64,000 nucleotides of DNA from SAR324 cluster bacterium (GTDB lineage: Bacteria > SAR324 > XYD2-FULL-50-16), in assembly GCA_028282885.1 (NCBI GenBank), contig JANQGX010000027.1:62001-126000 (forward strand). The letters are read 5' to 3'. Below the pieces are notes generated by a model, which saw only the letters and a program-made list of their open reading frames with translations, was not told the origin of the DNA and made no database searches. The position numbers and the translations under genes are program-made. This document shows, piece after piece, positions 52,299 to 62,097 of this stretch (position 1 is its first letter; every line of letters starts with the position of its first letter).

Positions 52299-53519
52299 TC
52301 ACCTCGAAATAAATGCTCTCAGTTCAAAGTAGTTGTGTATCCCGAAGTTCTGGGGAACCCTGGTTTCCTCGATATTCTCACCACCAAGGGTTCCCTCCGA
52401 CAGGTAGTCCTTACCCATCCATCGGGAGACTTCCGAGACGACCTGATCGATAACCGGAGTTTTTACATTTACCAACCGAGCCAAGCCAGCGGTAACAACG
52501 AGTCCCGTCGGTACATCCTCGGTCAGGTAACGACTCTGAAAATCGGGAATGTAAGCATTATTTTCAAGTTTCCTGACAGGTGCCTTAAGACCGCAATAAG
52601 CGCGATTGGTTTTGAAAGCGGACGACAGTGTGGAATCATTTTCGATCTTGTCCGCGTAAGAATCGAGCAGCCATTTTTTGACCGGGAGAACGTGATCGAA
52701 GGACACACTTTCATCCAAAAGGCTTTGCAGCATTTTTTTCAGTTTCATAATTTCATCACTCAAGGCTTCCAGGACATTTGCTATCTCCTCGGTAACACCG
52801 TTATAAAACAGGGGAATACTGCTGTCAGAAAACGGTTTTCCTGAATAGTTGCGAAACAGGCCGTACATGATACCGGGATGGATGATCTGTCCGACATTGG
52901 CCAGACTGAGCTCCAGCATGTTGTTCATGGGAAAGATCGGGAGATCCAACAGTTCGGTAAAGAACGGCGCCAGAAAAGATGATTGTTCCCGGGGAATCGA
53001 TGCCAACCCCACGGCTTCCTTAACTCCGAGTACCTCAACCGAAGCACCGAATTCCTGAATTCGACAGGCCCAGGGCAGGGTCTGCAGTCCAAAAACCGTA
53101 AAGCCGGTGAGCCCTGAATCTTCCAAAATGGAACAGATCTGATACTCCAATCCGCTTCTCGCAGGCATCGCCCCGACAATGACATCATTTTTTAAATGTG
53201 GCGCAAGATCCCTCATCACGCTTCCATGTGCAAACGCTGGAAGAACCATGAGCACCATATCGGCATCACGGGCAGCCTTCGACGGATCCGTGGTGACAAA
53301 ATCCGGTGCGCAGGGTTCACCGCTTAGTATTCCGTTTAACCTGATACCTCCTTTGGTTTCAAATTGTGATTTCAATCGTGAGGCCTCTTCCTCAAAAGGC
53401 GTGTATATCCTTAACCGGTAATCCAATCTGCCGAGAACAACCGGAATGACAGTGTGCATTCCATTGCCGGCTCCGCATATTAAAAGGTTTTTGATGGTTT
53501 TTTCCCTGGTGTTTTGCAT
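52299..53519 (-). CDS. NAD(P)-dependent opine/octopine dehydrogenase family protein
   Basis: The 406-residue protein has an N-terminal Rossmann fold (NLLICGAGNGMHTVIPVVLGR, then MVLMVLPAFAHGSVM). It has the octopine/nopaline-dehydrogenase alpha-helical domain with the family site LSLANVGQIIHPGIMYGLF, where Asn and His are catalytic in known members. The family makes or splits opines from an amino acid and an oxo acid. It is transcribed toward the B12 fusion gene 138 nt away and is probably in one unit with it. The divergent sigma-54 regulator (54085) is a candidate controller. Confidence 0.85.
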   Translation of the reverse strand: MQNTREKTIKNLLICGAGNGMHTVIPVVLGRLDYRLRIYTPFEEEASRLKSQFETKGGIRLNGILSGEPCAPDFVTTDPSKAARDADMVLMVLPAFAHGSVMRDLAPHLKNDVIVGAMPARSGLEYQICSILEDSGLTGFTVFGLQTLPWACRIQEFGASVEVLGVKEAVGLASIPREQSSFLAPFFTELLDLPIFPMNNMLELSLANVGQIIHPGIMYGLFRNYSGKPFSDSSIPLFYNGVTEEIANVLEALSDEIMKLKKMLQSLLDESVSFDHVLPVKKWLLDSYADKIENDSTLSSAFKTNRAYCGLKAPVRKLENNAYIPDFQSRYLTEDVPTGLVVTAGLARLVNVKTPVIDQVVSEVSRWMGKDYLSEGTLGGENIEETRVPQNFGIHNYFELRAFISR

Positions 53520-54084
53520 TTTTCAGTTGCAATTTATCGATAGTGTTTGCGGCTTTTGCCACCCAGCCCGTTTTACCGGAGATTCAGTCCCAAGCTTTGA
53601 TGTAATGCTGTTTGTTATTACTTTTGTGGGAAGAGCGGGATAGGTTCCATCGCCTGTTATAAGCCTGTTTCCGGGTTCTAGAAATGGCTCTTCAGCAAAA
53701 TGCATACCTTTTCATTTTTGACGCACCGGGAAGGGATTCGGAGATGGATTCTCAATTTAAAAACCGTAAAATAATTTTTTAAGATACTAAAAATAAAGAG
53801 GAAAACAATCATCATACTCACCTGGTCCGAATTGAGGATTGGAACCACTATCTGACAAACCGACCGTATTCAGAGGTCCGAATCGAATATTTATATGAGC
53901 TTGGGAGTGAGTTTTAGGTTGCATTTATGCAACATATGTTGCTAATCTGAATCATCCCAAACGAAACATGCGATGAAGTATATTGCAGGAGCTGTGTTTG
54001 TGGAAGCTTATGGAATTATACCCATCGGCCGGTGACTACAAACCGTTTAAATGAATTGTTGGTGACACAACAAGGGGGATCTAC
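53520..54084. other. Divergent regulatory region before the sigma-54 regulator
   Basis: About 565 bases without a convincing gene. The element at 53918-53942 is the main structure. I searched by eye for a -24/-12 promoter (TGGCAC-N5-TTGC) on both strands and found no convincing copy. Confidence 0.45.
53918..53942. promoter_or_regulatory. Overlapping GTTGCA palindromes, candidate enhancer/operator
   Basis: GTTGCAT-tt-ATGCAAC (53918-53933) overlaps the perfect 14-bp palindrome GCAACATATGTTGC (53929-53942). Three GTTGC half-sites thus occur in 25 bp, 140 nt before the GTG of the PrpR-type regulator. This fits an upstream binding site for an oligomeric regulator, most simply the one encoded next. 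Confidence 0.55.
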
Positions 54085-56022
54085 GTGAAAACAAGGATTG
54101 GTATTATCGGTTTTCCCATGACCATTTCAATTGCGCGGGAGGTATCAAAGGAGTTTGATCAGCAGGCTGATTTTGAGTTTATTACTGCCGCGCTGGATGA
54201 TTCGATTTCTGTGATCAAGAAGCACGAGCAGGGCGGTCTGGATATCATCATCGCCGGGCCGGGCAACTCACAGGTATTGCGCAATCATCTCAATATTCCC
54301 ATTATTCCGTTTTTCGCTACCACCAGAACGCTGATCAATGCGATTCGGGAAGCCAAAACGATCTCGGAGGATATTGCCATCATTCTTTCCGACAATGAGG
54401 ATTACGATCTGGCGTTTTTTGCGGAGCTGTTGGATGTCACCTTGCATCCCTATTATTGCAGGACCGCGGCCGACTACAAAAGAATCTGCCAGCAGATCAA
54501 GGAGGAGAGCATCCGCGTGGTGATCGGCGGCAGTTTTGCTGTTGATACCGCCCGTTCATTGGGAATACAGGGGGTTTTCTCATTCGAAAAGAAGGATATC
54601 TTGCGGGAGGCCATAAAAAAAGCCTTGGAACTGATTGAATTTGATATCTTACAGGCTGAAAAGATTACACAAATGAATATTTTGTTGCAACAGAGCAACG
54701 AAGGATTCTTTATTCTGGATAGCAACAACAGAATTTCCTACCTGAATCGGGTGGTGGAAAAGAAACTGAAAATTGCCTGGGGAGCAGCCATAGGACGTGA
54801 GTTTCATCAGTTTTTCAAGGACATTCCGGTTAACCATTACCTGGCAAAACGTCCCCGGGAGCTTATCGTTACCTATCGCGATCAGAAAGTTGTTCTCAAT
54901 TTTCATCCGGTGATGGTGAAGAGCCACTCCAAGGGTATGGTTGTTAGTGCCCGACTGGTTCAAGAGATAGAAGAGACCGAAAAGCGGATCCGTCAAAAAA
55001 TCCACACCAAGGGGTTTGAGGCGAAATATGATTTTGACGATTTAATCGGTGTCGATCCGGATTTCCTGACCTCGGTTGAAAAGAGTAAAGCCTATGCAAA
55101 TTCATCCTCCCCGATTCTGATATTCGGTGAAACCGGTACCGGAAAGGAGATGTTCGCTCAATCCATCCATAATTTCAGCTCAAGAAATCAATCTCCGTTT
55201 GTGGCGATCAATTGCGCGGTTTTGCCCAAGGAGCTGATTGAGAGTGAGTTGTTCGGTTACGAAAAGGGTGCCTTTTCCGGCGCTCGTTCCCAAGGGAAAA
55301 AAGGATTGGTAGAGCATGCTCATCGAGGCACCCTGTTTCTTGATGAAATCTGTTCGCTTTCTTATGAAACACAGGCAAAGCTATTGAGATTATTGCAGGA
55401 AAAAGAGTTTATTCGGGTAGGTGGGGAGAAGGTCATTCCGGTGGATGTAAGAATTATCTCGGCAACAAACCTGGACCTGGTTGAAGCCATCAAAAACGGG
55501 GATTTCCGCCGGGATTTATATTTCCGGTTGAACACACTTTCCCTCAAGCTTCCCCCGTTGAGAGAACGTAAACAGGATTTGCTGCCGTTATTTCTCTTTT
55601 TTCTTTCCCAGTTACGGCCGGATATTATTGAATTTCTTGGAGAAAATAAAAAAGCGATGCTGGAGCAGGAACTGAAAGGTTTCTCGTTTTCCGGAAATAT
55701 CAGGCAATTGCAGAATCTTGTCGAGAGATTTTCGATTTTGGCTGATATACCAGACATCAGCAATATCAGGTATCTGCAGAAGGTCCTCAGGGAGTGTTAT
55801 GAAGATGAAAGCTCTGATTTTATGGAAGAAAATCTTGATTCTCCACAGATTCGGATTCCGTTCAGGAAAAAGATGAAGCCCTTTCTAAAAGAGGCTGAAG
55901 TCGCGATTATCAAGTATCACATGAACAGGCAGAAACAGGTTAACCGGATAGCACAGGAGTTGGGTATCGAGCGTTCGACACTGTGGCGGAAACTGAAACA
56001 ATACCAGATTACCCGAAATTAA
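54085..56022 (+). CDS. PrpR-type sigma-54-dependent transcriptional activator
   Basis: The 645-residue activator has a PrpR N-terminal ligand domain (about 1-190), a PAS-like region (about 200-290), an AAA+ sigma-54 interaction domain (about 325-560) and a Fis-type HTH (about 600-640). In the AAA+ domain Walker A is GETGTGKE, the sigma-54 loop is GAFSGA (usual GAFTGA), Walker B is GTLFLDEI and the arginine region is FRRDLYFRLN. The HTH reads VNRIAQELGIERSTLWRKLKQY. The start is a GTG at 54085 with AAGGGGG upstream. It lies between the opine dehydrogenase unit and the second Dpp operon, either of which it may control. Confidence 0.92.
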   Translation: MKTRIGIIGFPMTISIAREVSKEFDQQADFEFITAALDDSISVIKKHEQGGLDIIIAGPGNSQVLRNHLNIPIIPFFATTRTLINAIREAKTISEDIAIILSDNEDYDLAFFAELLDVTLHPYYCRTAADYKRICQQIKEESIRVVIGGSFAVDTARSLGIQGVFSFEKKDILREAIKKALELIEFDILQAEKITQMNILLQQSNEGFFILDSNNRISYLNRVVEKKLKIAWGAAIGREFHQFFKDIPVNHYLAKRPRELIVTYRDQKVVLNFHPVMVKSHSKGMVVSARLVQEIEETEKRIRQKIHTKGFEAKYDFDDLIGVDPDFLTSVEKSKAYANSSSPILIFGETGTGKEMFAQSIHNFSSRNQSPFVAINCAVLPKELIESELFGYEKGAFSGARSQGKKGLVEHAHRGTLFLDEICSLSYETQAKLLRLLQEKEFIRVGGEKVIPVDVRIISATNLDLVEAIKNGDFRRDLYFRLNTLSLKLPPLRERKQDLLPLFLFFLSQLRPDIIEFLGENKKAMLEQELKGFSFSGNIRQLQNLVERFSILADIPDISNIRYLQKVLRECYEDESSDFMEENLDSPQIRIPFRKKMKPFLKEAEVAIIKYHMNRQKQVNRIAQELGIERSTLWRKLKQYQITRN

Positions 56023-56512
56023 TTCAGAAAACCATATGAAATAATTGAAGGTTTGCTATCAGATCGAACAAAAAGTCCGCAACGGATGAGTAGGGAATGA
56101 TTTATTGTTGGCTAGAAACTTGCAGCTTAAGGTGCGTTTTTTTTCGTTCCTTTTGATGGGAAGCTTCGGATACCTGATTTCAAACCGATTTTGCTATTAA
56201 AAACATAATTCGATTTTAACGAGGCAATCGCTCTTTTAGAGGAGCAGATAACCGATGGCGCCATGAAATTGGCGTCGCCAGTTTAGTCTCGCGAGACATT
56301 CGGATAAACCGCTATGAGCCTTGGCTGTGGGACCGGGGTTCTGAAATTTCTGAGAATCACCTTTAAACAAAAAGGTGAAGCGTTTCGGTTTAATTCCAGG
56401 ATAAACTCCGAAGACCATCGAAATCCGTTTTTTGTGATAAGGACTAATTGCAAGATGTCTGCGACCCGGTAAATGTCGCGTTCAGCTTAAAATTCACTGC
56501 CAGAGGAGAGTT
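56023..56512. other. Intergenic region before the second Dpp-type operon
   Basis: About 490 bases without a convincing gene. It holds ATGGCGCCAT (56255-56264), TGGCGtCGCCA (56270-56280) and the hairpin CACCTTT-aaacaa-AAAGGTG (56358-56377). These may be operators or a structured leader. No sigma-54 promoter is evident. Confidence 0.45.
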
Positions 56513-58051
56513 ATGAAAAAACTTATAATGCTGAGTGTTGCCCTATGCACATTGTTCCTTTTTAATCATCCTTTGTTTGCGACAGGGGGTGATGAGATTG
56601 TGATCGGTTTTACAAGTGATGCATTAACGATGGATCCGGCAAACCATCGGGCCAGAACCACTGAAACTATTCTGCGTGATATGTATGACGGGGTTGTGGT
56701 AAGGAATAATCAAATGGAGGTGGTTCCTCAAATTGCCGAGAGCTGGAAACAGCTTGATACACTGACCTATGAGTTTGTTATTAGAAAAGGAATTAAATTT
56801 CACAGCGGTGATCCCCTGACTGCAGAGGACATCAAATTCACCTTTGACAGGATCATCAAGGAGGGACAGATTGATGGCCAGACCAGCCCCCGCAAAAGTC
56901 TGCTCGGCTCACTAAAAGAGGTTAAGATTCTGGGTCCGTATAAGGTCCGTTTCATCCTGGCTGAACCCTGGCCCGTTTTTCCGGCTTTCCTGCCGTGGCA
57001 GGAAGTGGTTTCCAAGAAGTTTGTGGAAAAGGTTGGTAGTAAGGGACTGGCTACACAGGTAAATGGAACAGGTCCTTTCAAGCTGGTGGAGTGGATTCGG
57101 GGTAACCGCATAGTTATGGAACGATTTGATGGCTATTACGGTGGTGCTTCGGCTATACCTCCCGTTGGGAAAGCTAAGGTGGATCGTGTCATCTGGAACA
57201 TAATCCCGGAAAACGCTTCACGGGTAGCGGCCCTGCTTTCGGGCGATGTAGATATTATTAACGATGTACCGAGCCACAGTGTCAGGCAGATCGAATTGAA
57301 TCCGAACACCAAAATCATGAGTGCCAACGGTACACGAAGTAATTTCCTGGTGTTGAACAACACAAGACCTCCCTTTGATAACAAGAAGGTGCGTAAGGCA
57401 ATGTGCTATGCGATCAACACAGACCTGATCATCGATAAGATCCTGAATGGTAATGCCACCCGTCTTAATGGAATTCTCAGCCCTGATGCTTTCGGGCACA
57501 ATCCCGATCTGTACGAATATAAGTACAATCCGGAAAAAGCCAAGGCACTGTTGAAGGAAGCGGGATACCCGGATGGTTTTAAGGTGGAACTCGATGTGGT
57601 TGCCAGTCGCAAGGATCTTGCCGAAGCGGTTTCGGCAAATCTGGCTGACGTTGGAATAACGGCTCCCGTCAGGGTATGGGAAAAGTCTGTTATCCGCCCC
57701 GACTGGAAGAAGCCGGAAAAGAAGAGAGATATGTATCTGACCGACTGGGGTAACGGCTCTCTTGACCCTGTCGGATTAATGACCCCTGTGCTGCGTTCCG
57801 GTGGTCGCGGTAATTTTTCCGGATATTCGAATTCCAAAGTTGATGCGTTAATCGACAAGGCTGTGGTGGAAATAGACAGGAAAAAGCGAGCCGCTTATTA
57901 CCGGGAAGCTGAAGCTATTTTGAACGATGATGTCCCGATGGTATTTCTCTGGCTGCCAAGGGAAATTTATGGTGTCAGCAACCGGATTGGTGGATGGCAA
58001 CCCAAGGCCGACAGCCAGATTAATCTCCATGATGCTTACATTATCAAGTAA
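56513..58051 (+). CDS. Peptide/nickel-type ABC transporter substrate-binding protein (SBP family 5)
   Basis: The 512-residue periplasmic protein has a signal peptide (residues 3-23, cleavage near LFATG). Family-5 landmarks follow: DALTMDPANHRARTTETILRDMYDG, FVIRKGIKFHSGDPLTAEDIKFTFDR (read in parts), and the late DWGNGSLDPVGLMTPVLRSGG block. It delivers ligand to the permeases at 58144 and 59142. A GAGGAG precedes the ATG. It is the first gene of the operon ending with the C45 enzyme at 62098, pointing to a peptide, acyl-amino acid or beta-lactam-like ligand. Confidence 0.9.
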   Translation: MKKLIMLSVALCTLFLFNHPLFATGGDEIVIGFTSDALTMDPANHRARTTETILRDMYDGVVVRNNQMEVVPQIAESWKQLDTLTYEFVIRKGIKFHSGDPLTAEDIKFTFDRIIKEGQIDGQTSPRKSLLGSLKEVKILGPYKVRFILAEPWPVFPAFLPWQEVVSKKFVEKVGSKGLATQVNGTGPFKLVEWIRGNRIVMERFDGYYGGASAIPPVGKAKVDRVIWNIIPENASRVAALLSGDVDIINDVPSHSVRQIELNPNTKIMSANGTRSNFLVLNNTRPPFDNKKVRKAMCYAINTDLIIDKILNGNATRLNGILSPDAFGHNPDLYEYKYNPEKAKALLKEAGYPDGFKVELDVVASRKDLAEAVSANLADVGITAPVRVWEKSVIRPDWKKPEKKRDMYLTDWGNGSLDPVGLMTPVLRSGGRGNFSGYSNSKVDALIDKAVVEIDRKKRAAYYREAEAILNDDVPMVFLWLPREIYGVSNRIGGWQPKADSQINLHDAYIIK

Positions 58052-58087
58052 GTCTCATCAGTAGATTACACCTTATAATAGATGGTA

Positions 58088-58121
58088 GCAGATTTCCGGT
58101 TTCTGATAACCGGAAATCTGC
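58088..58121 (+). other. Intercistronic hairpin between binding-protein and permease genes
   Basis: A perfect 14-bp stem (GCAGATTTCCGGTT, 58088-58101; complement 58108-58121) surrounds a 6-nt loop. No T-run follows, so it is not a classic terminator. Such stems after binding-protein genes usually protect the upstream mRNA from 3' decay. Confidence 0.75.
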
Positions 58122-58143
58122 AGAATCTGACCAAAACGGATTA

Positions 58144-59145
58144 ATGGAAAGTTTTATAAAGCGTCTATTTCGTCTGATTCCGGTTTTGCTGGGAATCAGC
58201 ATTATTGTTTTTTTAATTATCAGTCTGACGCCGGGTGACCCGGTGCAAATCATGCTGGGCGACCAGCACGTGACACCGGAAATGGAGCAGGCCCTGCGTG
58301 AGGATATGGGACTGGACTTGCCCATCCATGAACGGTTTATCCGGTTTCTCTATAATGCCTCCCAGGGCAACTTTGGCAGGAGCTTTTTCCATCGGCGACC
58401 GGTCATGGAGGTGATTCTGGAGCGATTGCCGGCTACGATCGAGTTGACATTTTGCTCGATGATGATGGCGATTCTGGTGTCGATCCCGTTGGGGGTGCTG
58501 GCGGCGGTAAAAAAAGGGACTGCCTATGACAGATCTTCGGTTGTAACGGCCATGGTTGGAGTTTCCATGCCGGGATTCTGGTTCGGGATTATACTGATTA
58601 TCTTTTTTGCTATTCATCTTCAATGGTTACCGGTATCAGGACGTTCGACCTTTTCACTCAGGGTGCCATCAGTCACCGGAATGCTGTTGATCGATACCTT
58701 GCTTGCGGGACGTCTTGACAGTTTCCTGGATGCCGTAAAGCACCTGATCCTGCCAACCGTAACTTTGGGAATGGCAATGGGCGCCACATTGATGCAGGTA
58801 ACTCGGGCTTCCATGATGGAAGTCCTGAAACAGGATTACATCCTGTTTGCTGAAGCCAAGGGATTGAAAAGGAGAAGGGTAACCTTTCTTCATGCTCTGA
58901 AAAACGCCCTGATCCCGACAGTGACGGTTGCCGCTATTCAAACGGGACAACTGCTGGGCGGAAACATGATCATCGAGACGGTATTCGGATGGCCGGGCGT
59001 CGGCAGCCTTGTGGTCAGGGCTATTTTCAACCGCAACTATCCGCTGGTTCAGGCCGCTGTCCTGATTTATGTCCTGATTTATGTTCTGATGAATTTTATT
59101 GCAGACATTTTATATACTGTATTGAATCCAAGAGTTCGTATATGA
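58144..59145 (+). CDS. dppB: Dpp/Opp-type ABC transporter permease, DppB-like
   Basis: The 333-residue membrane protein has the DppB opening IKRLFRLIPVLLGISIIVFLIISLTPGDP and six spans. It carries the EAA loop EVLKQDYILFAEAKGLKRRRVTFLHALKNALIPTVTV (read in parts) and the C-terminal DILYTVLNPRVRI. It pairs with the permease at 59142, whose ATG overlaps its stop by 4 nt. Same class as 10090-11109 but diverged from it. Confidence 0.9.
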   Translation: MESFIKRLFRLIPVLLGISIIVFLIISLTPGDPVQIMLGDQHVTPEMEQALREDMGLDLPIHERFIRFLYNASQGNFGRSFFHRRPVMEVILERLPATIELTFCSMMMAILVSIPLGVLAAVKKGTAYDRSSVVTAMVGVSMPGFWFGIILIIFFAIHLQWLPVSGRSTFSLRVPSVTGMLLIDTLLAGRLDSFLDAVKHLILPTVTLGMAMGATLMQVTRASMMEVLKQDYILFAEAKGLKRRRVTFLHALKNALIPTVTVAAIQTGQLLGGNMIIETVFGWPGVGSLVVRAIFNRNYPLVQAAVLIYVLIYVLMNFIADILYTVLNPRVRI

Positions 59146-60083
59146 AAGATTCGGTTGCTGCTCCGTCAGAGAGTATGTTTGAGGAAGAAATCGATGGAAT
59201 GACCGGGGATGAAGAGAAAACAGTGTCCCTGTTTTCCATCAACATGAAATCGTTTCTAAGTAACAGGCTGGCGGTCCTGGCAACACTCATCGTCATTTTT
59301 GCCATCATTGTTTCTGTTTTCAGTCCGCTGTTTGCACCCCATGATCCCAATAAAACAAACCTTTTTTTAAGGTTGCAGCCGCCTGCATGGATGGAGGGCG
59401 GGGATTGGAAGTATCCTCTTGGCGCAGATCATCTGGGCAGGGATATTCTCTCCCGGATTATCTACGGAACACGGGTCTCCATAGCGGTTGGCTTTTCGGT
59501 GATTTTCATTGCCACCGGTATAGGGGTGCTGGCCGGACTGGTAGCAGGCTACCTGAAAGGTAAATTTGACCTGGTGATTTCAACCATTGTTGATATTCTG
59601 TTGGGATTTCCCTATCTGATTTTTGCCATTGCCCTGATGGCGGCCATGGGTCCGGGATTTATCAATATTATCCTGGCCCTGGTTTACAAGGAGTGGGTTA
59701 TTCCCTGCCGGGTAGTGCGGGGGGAAACCCTCGTGGTTAAGGAAATAGAATATGTTGAGGCTGCCCAGGCCATCGGCGCTTCGAGGTTTTACATCATGAT
59801 CCGGGAGATTCTGCCCAATATTCTGTCACCGGTGATTGTTGTTGCAACGACCAGAATGGCCACCGTGATCATCCTGGAATCCAGCCTTTCTTTTCTGGGA
59901 CTGGGTGTCCAGCCGCCCACCGCATCCTGGGGGAACATGGTTGCCGATGGTCGGGAGTTCATGCTGGAAGCATGGTGGGTCAGCACGTTTTCCGGAATAG
60001 CCATTCTGATTTTGGTTCTGTCCATGAATATTGCCAGTCTCGGTTTAAGAGATGCGTTTGATCCCAGATTTAGCGAATCCTGA
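59142..60083 (+). CDS. dppC: Dpp/Opp-type ABC transporter permease, DppC-like
   Basis: The 313-residue partner permease has the FAPHDPNKTNLFLRLQPP segment, the GADHLGRDILSRI motif of the class, and the EAA loop YVEAAQAIGASRFYIMIREILPN, followed by SFLGLGVQPPTASWGNM. I chose the ATG at 59142 because it makes the usual ATGA overlap; the 51 codons before it lie inside the upstream gene and are not permease-like. Its stop overlaps the next start (TGATG). Confidence 0.9.
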   Translation: MKDSVAAPSESMFEEEIDGMTGDEEKTVSLFSINMKSFLSNRLAVLATLIVIFAIIVSVFSPLFAPHDPNKTNLFLRLQPPAWMEGGDWKYPLGADHLGRDILSRIIYGTRVSIAVGFSVIFIATGIGVLAGLVAGYLKGKFDLVISTIVDILLGFPYLIFAIALMAAMGPGFINIILALVYKEWVIPCRVVRGETLVVKEIEYVEAAQAIGASRFYIMIREILPNILSPVIVVATTRMATVIILESSLSFLGLGVQPPTASWGNMVADGREFMLEAWWVSTFSGIAILILVLSMNIASLGLRDAFDPRFSES

Positions 60084-61087
60084 TGGAAAATAACAAACTT
60101 TACGACCAACCCCCTTTATTGAAGATAGAACAGCTCTGCACCTATTTTGATACCCATGCGGGACTTGTCAGGGCAGTAGATGGAGTGGATATCGACCTAT
60201 ATCCGGGCGAATGCCTGGGAGTGGTCGGAGAATCCGGTTCAGGCAAAAGTGTGACCTTTTTAAGCGTCATGGGTCTGATAAAAAAGCCGGGCAGGATTGC
60301 ATCCGGCAGTATCCGATTCAACGGCACGGAGTTGACCGGATTGACCCCGAGACAGTACCGGAATATCCGGGGAAAAGAGATTGCCATGACCCTGCAGGAC
60401 GCACTCACCGCTTTGAATCCGTCTATCAAGATCATCGATCAAATCGCAGAGGTTTTGAGGGAGCACGACCGGGAAATTGTGGCCCGCGGGAAAAAAGCGA
60501 TCAGGGAGAGGGCGGTGGAAATGATGAGGCTGGTGGGGATTCCCGATGCCGAAAACCGTTTGCATGACTATCCGCACCAGTTTTCAGGCGGAATGAGGCA
60601 ACGCATTATGATTGCCATAGCCCTCTCCTGTAAACCCAGACTTTTAATTGCCGACGAACCGACCACGGCGCTTGATGTCACCATCCAGGCCCAGGTACTG
60701 AATTTGATTGCCGATATCAGGGAGGAGCTGCAGATGAGTGTCATTATCATCACTCACAACCTGGGAGTGGTCTCGGAGTACACGGATCGGACCGTGGTCA
60801 TGTACGCGGGGCAGATTGTTGAAAGCGGGTTTACACGTGATGTCATCCTGAATCCTCAACATCCCTATTCCCAGGGATTGCTGAAATCCATACCGCGTTT
60901 GTCGGAACTGGACAAACCGATTCATCCTATTCCCGGACAGGTGGTCGATCTTATCAAACTTCCCTCCCACTGCCGATTTCTGGCTCGCTGTTCCCGGAGA
61001 TCGGAAGAGTGCAGGCAGGAGATACCCATGAAAATCATTGATGACTTTACCAAAGTCAGGTGCCCGAAAACAAGCAACCAGAACTGA
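60083..61087 (+). CDS. dppD: Dpp/Opp-type ABC transporter ATPase, DppD-like
   Basis: The 334-residue ATPase has Walker [10 protein letters not shown]-loop-region [10 protein letters not shown] (Leu where most have Phe), signature FSGGMRQR, Walker [13 protein letters not shown] and His in ITHNL. The C-terminal extension keeps [14 protein letters not shown]. Translation is coupled to the upstream permease through the shared TGATG. Confidence 0.9.
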   Translation: MENNKLYDQPPLLKIEQLCTYFDTHAGLVRAVDGVDIDLYPGECLGVVGESGSGKSVTFLSVMGLIKKPGRIASGSIRFNGTELTGLTPRQYRNIRGKEIAMTLQDALTALNPSIKIIDQIAEVLREHDREIVARGKKAIRERAVEMMRLVGIPDAENRLHDYPHQFSGGMRQRIMIAIALSCKPRLLIADEPTTALDVTIQAQVLNLIADIREELQMSVIIITHNLGVVSEYTDRTVVMYAGQIVESGFTRDVILNPQHPYSQGLLKSIPRLSELDKPIHPIPGQVVDLIKLPSHCRFLARCSRRSEECRQEIPMKIIDDFTKVRCPKTSNQN

Positions 61088-61115
61088 CTTAATCCCGGAA
61101 CAAAGAGAGAATGCA

Positions 61116-62093
61116 ATGAATGATGCGCCACTTCTTAAGGTCCAAAATGTCAGCAAGCATTTTCAAATGAAGAGTAGTTTTGTTGACAAGTACCTGCTCA
61201 GGAAACAGAACACGGTGAAAGCTGTCTCAAACGTCAGTTTTGAGATCAAGCAGGGTGAGACCCTGGGCCTGATTGGGGAGAGCGGTTGCGGTAAAAGCAC
61301 CCTGGGGCGTGTCATATTGCGACTTCATGAACCAACCCGGGGGAAGGTCTGTTTCGGGGATGAGGAGGTAACGGCTCTAAAGCATAATCAATTGAAGAAG
61401 ATCAAGCGGAAAATGCAGATCATCTTTCAGGATCCGTATGCCTCTCTCAATCCCAGGTTGCCGGTGGAGGATATTGTCAGCCTGCCGCTTAAGATCCATG
61501 AATCCATGAACAGGAACGAGATGGATGAAAAAGTGGTTGATATGATTCAGCGGGTGGGGCTGAAAAAGGAGCATCTGAAAAGGTATCCGCACCAGTTCTC
61601 CGGAGGTCAGCGTCAAAGGATCGGGATTGCCCGAGCTTTGATTCTTCAGCCGGAATTTGTCGTTTGCGATGAACCGGTTTCCGCCCTGGACGTTTCGATT
61701 CAGGCTCAAATTGTCCAATTGATGGGCAAACTCAAGGAGGAACTTTCGCTCACCTTTCTCTTTATTTCGCATGATATTTCGGTGGTCGCATACCTGAGTG
61801 ATCGTATAGCGGTTATGTACCTGGGGGAAATTGTGGAGATCGGTGAGGTCAAAGAGATTCTGAACAATCCGATCCACCCCTATACCAAAATCCTGCTGGA
61901 TGCCATTCCCCAGGTGGAACACGTCGGTGTTCACAAACGTATTGTATTGAAAGGGGATATTCCTTCACCTCTCTCTCCTCCCAGCGGCTGTAAATTCCAT
62001 ACACGTTGCCCGACCGCCAAGGAAAAGTGCTGTGTTGAAATGCCCGTGTTGCGTGAATTTGCATCCAGCCACTGGGTTGCCTGCCATATGTAA
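61116..62093 (+). CDS. dppF: Dpp/Opp-type ABC transporter ATPase, DppF-like
   Basis: The 325-residue ATPase has Walker A GESGCGKS, Q-loop FQDPYASLNP, signature FSGGQRQR, Walker B FVVCDEPVSALD and His in ISHDI. The C-terminus has CKFHTRCPTAKEKC. I start it at the ATG at 61116 because the ABC domain (MNDAPLLKVQNVSKHF) begins there; a longer frame overlaps the upstream gene. Confidence 0.9.
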   Translation: MNDAPLLKVQNVSKHFQMKSSFVDKYLLRKQNTVKAVSNVSFEIKQGETLGLIGESGCGKSTLGRVILRLHEPTRGKVCFGDEEVTALKHNQLKKIKRKMQIIFQDPYASLNPRLPVEDIVSLPLKIHESMNRNEMDEKVVDMIQRVGLKKEHLKRYPHQFSGGQRQRIGIARALILQPEFVVCDEPVSALDVSIQAQIVQLMGKLKEELSLTFLFISHDISVVAYLSDRIAVMYLGEIVEIGEVKEILNNPIHPYTKILLDAIPQVEHVGVHKRIVLKGDIPSPLSPPSGCKFHTRCPTAKEKCCVEMPVLREFASSHWVACHM

Positions 62094-62097
62094 GCAG

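Noticed and set aside
56023..56512. Sigma-54 promoter before the second Dpp operon
   Set aside because: No TGGCAC-N5-TTGC match was found by eye.
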